A DNA stretch of 6,379 nucleotides from positions 1-6,379 of the forward strand of contig RQAP01000049.1 in assembly GCA_008671135.1 (NCBI GenBank). Reading direction: 5' to 3'. The translations under genes and the position numbers were made by a program. This DNA comes from Collinsella aerofaciens. GTDB lineage: Bacteria > Actinomycetota > Coriobacteriia > Coriobacteriales > Coriobacteriaceae. Positions 1 to 5,174 of this stretch are shown here, in pieces. The notes under the pieces are model-generated. The model made no database searches. It was not told the DNA's origin and saw only the letters and a list, made by a program, of their open reading frames with translations. How positions within the stretch are numbered: position 1 is the first letter of the stretch; every line of letters starts with the position of its first letter.

Positions 1-2
1 AG

Positions 3-41
3 ACCATGGCCGGCCTCTCCGGCACCCGCATCCACGAGTAG
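3..41 (+). CDS. 3' end of an unidentified upstream gene (partial)
   Basis: The window opens in what looks like the last 12 codons of a plus-strand gene, reading TMAGLSGTRIHE and then TAG at 39-41. Support is indirect. A strong rho-independent terminator in the same orientation follows 65 bases later, so a plus-strand gene should end about here. Another frame is also open from base 1 to about 201, but it runs straight through the terminator and into the regulator gene, so I prefer this frame. Twelve residues are too few to name a family. Nothing links this gene to arginine metabolism. Confidence 0.35.
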   Translation, partial: TMAGLSGTRIHE

Positions 42-106
42 CCTCTACTCCATTGCCTCTCTCGTGGGCGCCAGGCAAGACGCCCGCAAACTAGCCTCTC
101 TTCATG

Positions 107-139
107 AGCCCCGCAGTCCGCTCCGACTGCGGGGCTTTT
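107..139 (+). terminator. Rho-independent terminator of the upstream gene
   Basis: A perfect 12-bp stem (107-118 paired with 125-136, AGCCCCGCAGTC against GACTGCGGGGCT) encloses a 6-base loop and is followed by a short T-run at 136-139. The T-run lies on the right, so it works for plus-strand transcription. No T-run follows on the minus strand, but a GC stem this strong could still stall transcripts arriving from the regulator gene. Bases 42-106 and 140-173 hold nothing else I can support beyond weak 5-6 bp hairpins. Confidence 0.85.
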
Positions 140-173
140 GCCGTTCAGTATGCCTAATTCTGTATTCTGATGA

Positions 174-824
174 TTATTCGCCTAGGTCGTGGGATGCTTG
201 AAACCAAACAATGACACCGAGGATCCTGATCCTTCGCTTATCGAGCACAATGTCAGGCTCGGCCGTGCGGTAGGAGTATGACGAAAGCATTATCGAGCTC
301 GTGCCGACGCTGTAGCGCCTGATTACCATTCTCGAATTGTCCGCAATTGCCAGTACCGTACAACCATTCCATGGTTTTTTGTTTGGATCGACAAGCAGGA
401 GCGAGCCGATTGGATAGCATTTAGACATGGCTGAAGTGTCCATTTGGACAAAGAAGCAGTTGGGGTGCCGAGCGAGTAGCGAGGGGGCCGATGGCACCGT
501 TCCCGTCCGTTTGAGACCGGTTCTGCCGCTGCTCATCGCGATCTTAAACGCGTCGCACATTTCGCTCGGCTGGCGGTCTTGCTGTGAGCTACTTGCCCTT
601 GGGTGCTCATCCTGCGCTGCGAGACCTGCAGCCTGTGAGGTCAGGTCGTCAGACTGCAGGTTAAACGCCGAGGTTATTTTTTCCAGCGTCGATTGGCGTA
701 TCGCCGACCGGCCCTTTTCCCAGCGGCATACGGTCTCCTTGGAGACGCCGATGAGCTTTGCAAACTCCTCTTGCGTGAGGGAGCTCCTTCTTCGAAGGGC
801 CTTGATGTTCTCTCCAACCCCCAT
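174..824 (-). CDS. XRE-family HTH regulator with inactive S24/LexA-like domain
   Basis: A 216-residue transcriptional regulator, predicted cytoplasmic. Residues 5-60 form a Cro/C1-type helix-turn-helix, with LTQEEFAKLIGVSKETVCRWEKG as the recognisable core (positions 16-38). Residues 62-115 are a Ser/Gln-rich linker. Residues about 120-210 resemble the S24/LexA C-terminal domain: FFVQMDTSAM, then GSLLLVDP, then NGCTVLAI, MVIRRY and a final GVIVWF strand. In active S24 proteins the nucleophile is the Ser before Met; here that position is Ala132. The Lys of the V-K-R motif reads Arg169. Self-cleavage is therefore unlikely, and the domain more plausibly serves dimerisation or ligand sensing (inference). 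The start lies 2 bases past the stop of the ADI paralogue with no clear Shine-Dalgarno, which suggests translational coupling. Codons 11-13 are CGA-AGA-AGG, three usually rare Arg codons in a row. The target is unknown; the neighbouring divergent promoter region is the obvious candidate. Confidence 0.9.
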   Translation of the reverse strand: MGVGENIKALRRRSSLTQEEFAKLIGVSKETVCRWEKGRSAIRQSTLEKITSAFNLQSDDLTSQAAGLAAQDEHPRASSSQQDRQPSEMCDAFKIAMSSGRTGLKRTGTVPSAPSLLARHPNCFFVQMDTSAMSKCYPIGSLLLVDPNKKPWNGCTVLAIADNSRMVIRRYSVGTSSIMLSSYSYRTAEPDIVLDKRRIRILGVIVWFQASHDLGE

Positions 825-826
825 GG

Positions 827-2077
827 CTAGATTGAGCGGGCCAGGGGGAGACAGAGGCAGTCGGGCCCGCCAAAGCCGCTTGTGAGCTCAAAGATCGATA
901 TGGGCACGAGTTCTATCCCGGCCTGTTCGAGAGCGGCGTTGGTCTCGGTGTTCTCCCCGTAAACGCAGACCTTTCCGGGCTTAAGGCAGAGTGTGCTCGC
1001 GGCATTGTTGGCCCTTTCGCGCTCGGCGGCAGCGGGGTTCGATCCGCCGCAGAGGATAAACCTCAGACTATTTGAGCCAAGTGCCATCCCAATCGCCTCG
1101 CGGATCCCTCCCTCGACGATTGCGGCACGGGTCGTCCACTCGCGTCTCCCTCGCGTGATTCGGTAAACTTCTGCCTCCTCCAGCAAAGTGCGATCGATGA
1201 GGAACGTATCGTAGTCGACACGGCTGAAATAGGTGTCTAAGTGAATGCAGAGTTCGTCATAGGGGACCTTGATCGCCCAGACAGATTCGATGGTCGAGTC
1301 CTTATTCCACAGCACCTCTCGTGCCAACGAGTCTATGGCCAGGGGCTCGGTGCGCTGCGAGATGCCGATAGCTACGTTTTCACTGTTTAGGTTGTGAACG
1401 TCGCCGCCTTCGAGATGATATGTAGATTCGTGCTTGAAAAACTGCGGCGTTCCCATAAAGGCCGGATGGTAGTTAAAGATCGTCTGGTAGGCGATGACCT
1501 CGCGGTTTCGTTCTGGCCAGTACATGTGATTGAGTGTTGCGCCGCTTCCTATGACGCTTACCGGGTCACGCGTGAACCACATAGTGTTAAGCGGGTTTAC
1601 GAGAAGGTCCTCGGGGAGGTAAGCGTCTCCAGTCAGTGCCGCGAGACTATGCGCCTCCCTCTCGGTATCGAAGACCTGGCCGTAGCGAATACCTTTGATG
1701 GCTGTTTGGACAAGGTCGGGAGAGCTCTTGGTGCCCTCCAGAAGATTGCGTATGGCCGATTGAAGCTCGATCCCCCCGACTCCGCACTCGGAGATATACA
1801 GATCAATAAAAGACTGGCGGGCCTGGCTCGACTGATCGAGGGCTTCGATGAGCAGGTCTTCGACATAGAAGAGCTCCACCCCCTCGTTCTTTAAGATGTC
1901 CGAATAGGAGCGATGCTCTGCCAGCGCTTTTTCGAGGTCAAAGGAGCTGTTTGAGGGACGCAGCGTAAATACCTGGTTGAATTGTCCGTCTGGATAATTG
2001 CGCGTTTCGATGCCGGGACAGTGCAGAAGGGCTTTCTGAAGCTTTCCTATTTCATTTTGGACCTGGAGAGCAGACAT
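827..2077 (-). CDS. Arginine deiminase-family protein, divergent ArcA paralogue
   Basis: 416 residues, the usual ADI length, in the guanidino-group-modifying (pentein) fold. ADI hydrolyses arginine to citrulline and ammonia through a Cys thiouronium intermediate. The catalytic set is intact: Asp171 (FTRDP), Glu223 (HLEGGD), His279 and Asp281 (HLDT), and Cys407 (GGPDC). Arg190 and Arg242, which bind the substrate carboxylate in Pseudomonas ADI, are also present. Two substrate-covering regions differ. The C-terminal loop reads TSGFGGPDC instead of SRGRGGPRC, so the Arg five residues before the Cys is Phe402. The N-terminal loop, usually around FDD, reads TLRPSNSSF with about four extra residues. 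HRPG reads HCPG and the WNDG signature reads ANNA. Codon use is more mixed (ATA, GGA, TTA, AAA) than in the arc operon. The start is ATG with GAGGA just upstream. It heads an operon with the HTH regulator and is divergent from arcD. It could be an enzyme with altered substrate, a slow ADI, or a sensor; family membership is secure, activity is not. Confidence 0.92.
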   Translation of the reverse strand: MSALQVQNEIGKLQKALLHCPGIETRNYPDGQFNQVFTLRPSNSSFDLEKALAEHRSYSDILKNEGVELFYVEDLLIEALDQSSQARQSFIDLYISECGVGGIELQSAIRNLLEGTKSSPDLVQTAIKGIRYGQVFDTEREAHSLAALTGDAYLPEDLLVNPLNTMWFTRDPVSVIGSGATLNHMYWPERNREVIAYQTIFNYHPAFMGTPQFFKHESTYHLEGGDVHNLNSENVAIGISQRTEPLAIDSLAREVLWNKDSTIESVWAIKVPYDELCIHLDTYFSRVDYDTFLIDRTLLEEAEVYRITRGRREWTTRAAIVEGGIREAIGMALGSNSLRFILCGGSNPAAAERERANNAASTLCLKPGKVCVYGENTETNAALEQAGIELVPISIFELTSGFGGPDCLCLPLARSI

Positions 2078-2111
2078 GAATCCTCGTTCCGGATGTAGCG
2101 TTATCTCGACT

Positions 2112-2140
2112 CTTATAGTGACACATTTTTAAAACATTTC
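2112..2140 (-). promoter_or_regulatory. Possible promoter of the ADI paralogue/regulator operon
   Basis: On the minus strand TATAAG (2117 down to 2112) resembles a -10 box, and would place a start site near 2105 with a leader of about 28 bases before the ATG at 2077. The hexamer 17 bases upstream (GAAATG) is a poor -35. An alternative -35-like ATGACA lies at 2152-2147 but has no well-spaced -10. A weak core promoter would fit dependence on an activator. This is a visual match only. Confidence 0.25.
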
Positions 2141-2184
2141 ACCTTTTGTCATAAATTGAGTATTCATAGATGCCTTTCAAGACA

Positions 2185-2211
2185 TTGAATTGACATCAAA
2201 TATCAATTCAA
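2185..2211. promoter_or_regulatory. Operator dyad 1, TTGAATTGA-N9-TCAATTCAA
   Basis: A perfect inverted repeat with 9-bp arms (2185-2193 and 2203-2211) and a 9-base spacer, centred at 2198 in the AT-rich divergent promoter region. Its inner core, AATTGA-N9-TCAATT, is repeated exactly in dyad 2. There is no T-run and no adjacent gene end, so it is not a terminator. It is most simply read as a binding site for a dimeric regulator. The minus-strand HTH protein is one candidate, and a regulator encoded outside the window is equally possible. Confidence 0.72.
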
Positions 2212-2217
2212 AGCAAA

Positions 2218-2238
2218 AATTGATAAATAACGTCAATT
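2218..2238. promoter_or_regulatory. Operator dyad 2, AATTGA-N9-TCAATT
   Basis: A second inverted repeat with the same 6-bp arms (2218-2223 and 2233-2238) and the same 9-base spacer length as dyad 1, though the spacer bases differ. Its centre at 2228 lies exactly 30 bases from that of dyad 1, about three helical turns, so both would face the same side of the DNA. The AATTGA/TCAATT half-sites start at 2188, 2203, 2218 and 2233, with a constant 15-base step. An isolated AATTGA at 2154-2159 is out of phase and has no partner. Confidence 0.7.
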
Positions 2239-2247
2239 AGAAAACCG

Positions 2248-2255
2248 TTTATAGC
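2248..2255 (+). promoter_or_regulatory. Possible -10 region for arcD
   Basis: TTTATAGC at 2248-2255 is the best -10-like stretch between the dyads and arcD. No acceptable -35 sits 16-18 bases upstream, because that space is occupied by dyad 2. If it is real, transcription would start near 2262, and dyads 2 and 1 would be centred roughly at -34 and -64, an arrangement typical of activator-dependent promoters. The leader from there to the ribosome binding site AAGGAGG (2345-2351) shows no convincing terminator or riboswitch. Confidence 0.22.
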
Positions 2256-2355
2256 GAAAACCTGCGCGCTGGTGGACGAAAAGCACGCGGGGGATGCGGC
2301 TGATGAAAAAATCAAATCGCCGGCAGAGGTTACACCAACGAATTAAGGAGGGGAA

Positions 2356-3792
2356 ATGGCAGAGACAGAGAAGAAGCGCGGTATCCGCGTCCCCCATGTA
2401 TACACCATCATCCTTGCTTTAATGGCTATTTTTGCGGTTATGACCTGGTTGGTTCCTTCGGGATCGTTTGAACGTCAGGAAGTTAACGGTCGCGAGGTTA
2501 CGGTCGCGGGTACTTATGAACCCATCGACAAGGTCTATACCGATGAGGACGGCAACGAGGTCGATCTTCGTCAAGGTGTTTTTGATGTTTTGGAAGCCCC
2601 TGCGGTCGGTATCCAGCAGGCCGTGGAGGTTGTTGCGTTCATCCTGATTGTGGGAGGTTCGTTCCAGGTCATCACCGCGACGGGTGCGATTACGAGCGGC
2701 GTGGCGCGTGTCGTCAAGAAGTTCAAGAGTAAAGACGTTCTCATCATCCCGATCTTGATGATCCTTTTCGCTCTGGGTGGAAGCACCTTTGGCATGGCTG
2801 AGGAAACGCTCCCGTTCTTCGCAATCCTCATGCCAATCATGATGGCCATGGGCTTCGACTCCATCACAGCGTTTATGACGGTATTTGTAGGTGCTCGAAT
2901 CGGCTATATCGCTTCGACCGTCAACCCGTTCAACGTCCTGATCGCTCAGGGAATCCTGGGTATCCAGGGCAACCCCCAGCTTTGGCTGCGTATGATCGCG
3001 CTCGTGGTCCTTACGACCATTGGCGTCGCTTGGGTCATGATGTACGCCATCAAGGTCAAGAAGAACCCCGAGTCCTCCCTCGCATACCATGACGACATCA
3101 AGAAGCGCGAGGAGTTCGGCGCCGACGGGAACCTTCTCGAAAGTGAGTTCACCGGCAGGCAGAAAGCCGTCATGGCCATCTTTGTGCTCGGCCTCGTTGC
3201 AATCATCTGGGGACTCGTGACCCAGGGCTGGTACATGAACGAGATCTCTGCCATCTTCCTGGCTATGGCCCTTCTTGCCGGTGTCGTTTCCGGCATGAAT
3301 GAGAAGGAGATCGCCGGTGAGTTCGTCAAGGGTATCGCGGATTTCGCCTTCTCCGCCATTGTGGTCGGTCTTGCACGCGGCATCCTTGTGATTGCGAATG
3401 ACGGCATGATTATTGACACGATCCTCAACACGCTTGCAACGGCTCTTGCCGGCGTTCCCCCGGTTGTGTTCACGAGCATTCTCTATGTGATCGACAACCT
3501 GCTCTCGATCCTCGTTCCGAGCTCTTCGGGTATTGCGGCGCTTACGATCCCCATCTTTGGACCCCTCGTTGAGCTCATGGGCCTTAACCCCGAGGCCGCT
3601 GTGACGGGCCTCTCCATGGGCAGTGCGGCCATGTCGCTTATCTCGCCCACGAGCGCCATGCTCGTTGCCGGACTCGGCGTGTGCAAGATCCCCCTTGGTC
3701 AGTGGTGGAAGGTCGCGTGGAAGTTCTTCGTGGTCGTTAGCATCGTCTGCTTGGCATTTACCGCCGTGTCGGGTCTTATCCCCCTGGCGTAG
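2356..3792 (+). CDS. arcD: Arginine/ornithine antiporter, YfcC/DcuC-type ArcD
   Basis: A 478-residue polytopic membrane protein of the YfcC/DcuC-like (ArcD) carrier family. In an ADI operon it should swap external arginine for ornithine at no energy cost. A short charged N-terminus is followed by about 12-14 hydrophobic segments: roughly 16-34, 89-111, 128-143, 151-187, 211-231, 270-287, 297-312, 325-346, 350-386, 391-409, 414-441 and 454-475. Polar stretches lie at about 35-85 and 233-268. Family-type motifs are GGSTFGMAEE (141-150), GYIASTVNPFN (183-193), LVPSSSGIAALTIP (386-399) and ISPTSAMLVAG (429-439). The paired PSSSG and SPTSA stretches fit the two re-entrant substrate loops of this superfamily. 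The start is ATG after AAGGAGG with ideal spacing. arcA follows after 54 bases with no terminator, so the two are co-transcribed. The family also contains transporters of other substrates; the arginine/ornithine assignment rests on context. Streptococcal ArcD is of the same type. Confidence 0.88.
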   Translation: MAETEKKRGIRVPHVYTIILALMAIFAVMTWLVPSGSFERQEVNGREVTVAGTYEPIDKVYTDEDGNEVDLRQGVFDVLEAPAVGIQQAVEVVAFILIVGGSFQVITATGAITSGVARVVKKFKSKDVLIIPILMILFALGGSTFGMAEETLPFFAILMPIMMAMGFDSITAFMTVFVGARIGYIASTVNPFNVLIAQGILGIQGNPQLWLRMIALVVLTTIGVAWVMMYAIKVKKNPESSLAYHDDIKKREEFGADGNLLESEFTGRQKAVMAIFVLGLVAIIWGLVTQGWYMNEISAIFLAMALLAGVVSGMNEKEIAGEFVKGIADFAFSAIVVGLARGILVIANDGMIIDTILNTLATALAGVPPVVFTSILYVIDNLLSILVPSSSGIAALTIPIFGPLVELMGLNPEAAVTGLSMGSAAMSLISPTSAMLVAGLGVCKIPLGQWWKVAWKFFVVVSIVCLAFTAVSGLIPLA

Positions 3793-3846
3793 CCCATAAA
3801 GCTTTTCGGAAATCAATCAATCGCTCATCAAAGGAAAGGACGAAAA

Positions 3847-5091
3847 ATGAGTAAGGGACTGAACGTCCATAGCGAAATCGGTGCTCTCAAGAAAGTTTGC
3901 GTGCATCGTCCCGGTATGGACCTGGTCAACATGAAGGCAGAGGACTTCGATCGCGTCTGGATCCACGACGCCTTCTATCTGGACTATGCCCAGAAGGAGC
4001 ACGATCAGTTTACCGACCTGCTACGCGGTGCCGGAGCCGAGGTTGTCTACATGGAGGAGCTGCTCGCCGAGACGTTTGACAAGGTTGAGGGTACGCGCGC
4101 TGAGTTCATGAAGAAGTTCATGGCCGAGGCCGGCATCACCAATGCGTCACTTCGCCAGGCTGTTGTGGAGAAGCTTGACTCCATCAAGGACAGCAAAGAG
4201 TTTGTCCTTGCCGCCATGGGCGGTCTCTATGCCCGCGACCTTGAGATCCCCAGGGTCACCGGCTCGCTTGCCAGCATGGACGGCGAGGAGCTGAAGGCCG
4301 ACGACATGGTGCTGTTCCCCATGCCCGCCTCCTACTTCTCGCGTGACCCCCTGGCCGTCGTCGGCAAGGGCGCCACGATGAACCGCATGTACTGGAACCA
4401 GCGCAACCGTGAGGTCATCTTCTACGAGACCGTTCTGCGCAATCACCCGGACTATGCCGGCAGCCCCATTTGGTACGACCATAACAGCGAGTGGCATATC
4501 GAGGGCGGCGATATCCTTAACATCAATGCTAAGACCCTGGCAATCGGCATCTCCGAGCGCACGCAGACCGCAGCCATCGATGAGCTCGCAAAGAACATGT
4601 TCTGGGGTTCCGATGAGGCCGAGATCGAGAACATCTACGCCATCAAGATTCCGCATGGTTACGCCTACATGCACCTCGATACCGTCTGCACCCAGGTCGA
4701 CCACGACAAGTTCACCGTGTACCCGGGGATCTATCAGACCCTGCGCGCCTACCGCCTGACCAAAGGCGACAGCGAGGGCGAGGTCCATATCGAGGAGCTC
4801 GAGGGCACCCTGCAGCACATCCTCGAGCTGGCAACGGGCATGGACCACATCACTATGATCGAGTGTGGCGGCGGCGATCCCATCGAGGCCTCTCGCGAGC
4901 AGTGGAATGACGGTTCCAACACCCTTGCCGTCGCCCCGGGCAAGGTGTGCGTCTACGAGCGCAACGTTATTACCAACGACGCGCTCTATAAGGCCGGCGT
5001 TGAGCTTTTGGTTGCGCCTTCCGAGGAGCTTTCCCGTGGTCGTGGCGGCCCGCGCTGCATGACCATGCCTTTCTGGCGTGAAGAGATCTAA
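3847..5091 (+). CDS. arcA: Arginine deiminase ArcA
   Basis: 414 residues. It catalyses L-arginine + H2O to L-citrulline + NH3, the first step of the cytoplasmic ADI pathway. Catalytic residues are visible: Asp167 (FSRDP), Glu219 (HIEGGD), His276 and Asp278 (HLDT), and the nucleophile Cys404 in LSRGRGGPRCMTMP. Carboxylate-binding Arg186, Arg238 and Arg399 are conserved, as are HRPG (20-23) and QWNDGSNT (352-359). One oddity is PMPASYFSRD: the position held by Asn160 in the Pseudomonas enzyme appears to be Ala161. The start ATG follows GGAAAGGA (3833-3840). Codon use is strongly biased, as expected for a highly expressed gene. It lies in an operon behind arcD, and an intrinsic terminator follows 17 bases after the stop. 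Compared with the minus-strand paralogue, this is the conventional enzyme of the pathway. Confidence 0.97.
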   Translation: MSKGLNVHSEIGALKKVCVHRPGMDLVNMKAEDFDRVWIHDAFYLDYAQKEHDQFTDLLRGAGAEVVYMEELLAETFDKVEGTRAEFMKKFMAEAGITNASLRQAVVEKLDSIKDSKEFVLAAMGGLYARDLEIPRVTGSLASMDGEELKADDMVLFPMPASYFSRDPLAVVGKGATMNRMYWNQRNREVIFYETVLRNHPDYAGSPIWYDHNSEWHIEGGDILNINAKTLAIGISERTQTAAIDELAKNMFWGSDEAEIENIYAIKIPHGYAYMHLDTVCTQVDHDKFTVYPGIYQTLRAYRLTKGDSEGEVHIEELEGTLQHILELATGMDHITMIECGGGDPIEASREQWNDGSNTLAVAPGKVCVYERNVITNDALYKAGVELLVAPSEELSRGRGGPRCMTMPFWREEI

Positions 5092-5108
5092 GTATCGGGT
5101 TCACGCGT

Positions 5109-5145
5109 GCGGAGGGCGCACATGCACCTGGCCCTCCGCTTTTTT
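5109..5145 (+). terminator. Intrinsic terminator between arcA and arcB
   Basis: A perfect 9-bp GC-rich stem, GCGGAGGGC (5109-5117) with GCCCTCCGC (5131-5139), and a 13-base loop are followed by six T residues (5140-5145). It sits inside the operon, and only 29 bases remain before the arcB start, too few for a full promoter. arcB and arcC are therefore probably fed by read-through, giving lower ArcB/ArcC than ArcD/ArcA. A competing hairpin, GTGCG (5107-5111) with CGCAC (5117-5121), overlaps the left arm. Confidence 0.88.
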
Positions 5146-5161
5146 AAAACAAAACTAATTT

Positions 5162-5168
5162 GAAGGGA
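5162..5168 (+). promoter_or_regulatory. Ribosome binding site that fixes the arcB start
   Basis: GAAGGGA lies 6 bases before the ATG at 5175. An in-frame TTG at 5160 could also be read as a start, but it overlaps this Shine-Dalgarno and has only the terminator T-run and an AC-rich stretch upstream. The ATG also gives the usual N-terminus for ornithine carbamoyltransferases, beginning a few residues before the GRNFL stretch. Confidence 0.75.
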
Positions 5169-5174
5169 TTCATC

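Noticed and set aside
1..201. Frame open from base 1 through the terminator into the regulator
   Set aside because: It would read through a strong intrinsic terminator and antisense into the regulator; the frame stopping at 41 is simpler.
427..885. Plus-strand open frame across the regulator gene
   Set aside because: It is antisense to a clear HTH/S24-like gene, its product shows no domain, and it spans the junction of two real minus-strand genes.
2190..2195. Perfect -35 hexamer TTGACA upstream of arcD
   Set aside because: No -10-like sequence lies 16-18 bases downstream; the hexamer is part of dyad 1.
2185..2199. FNR-like site TTGA...TCAA
   Set aside because: The arms are 7 bases apart rather than the 6 of TTGAT-N4-ATCAA, and the N9 dyads explain the same bases better.
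2186..2210. ArgR (ARG box) site using TGAAT and ATTCA
   Set aside because: The half-sites are 15 bases apart, whereas an ARG box needs about 4. No properly spaced 18-bp box was seen.
2294..2422. Possible 42-codon leader ORF before arcD
   Set aside because: It overlaps arcD out of frame, has no attenuator-like hairpin, and its product is unremarkable. The GGGGG before its ATG is too close to be a normal ribosome binding site.
2419..3816. Very long open frame antisense to arcD (465 codons), with similar antisense frames at 5088-6146 and 4147-4848
   Set aside because: They mirror well-recognised genes and arise from biased codon use. Their translations are rich in His, Asp, Arg and Gly with no recognisable domain and no ribosome binding site.
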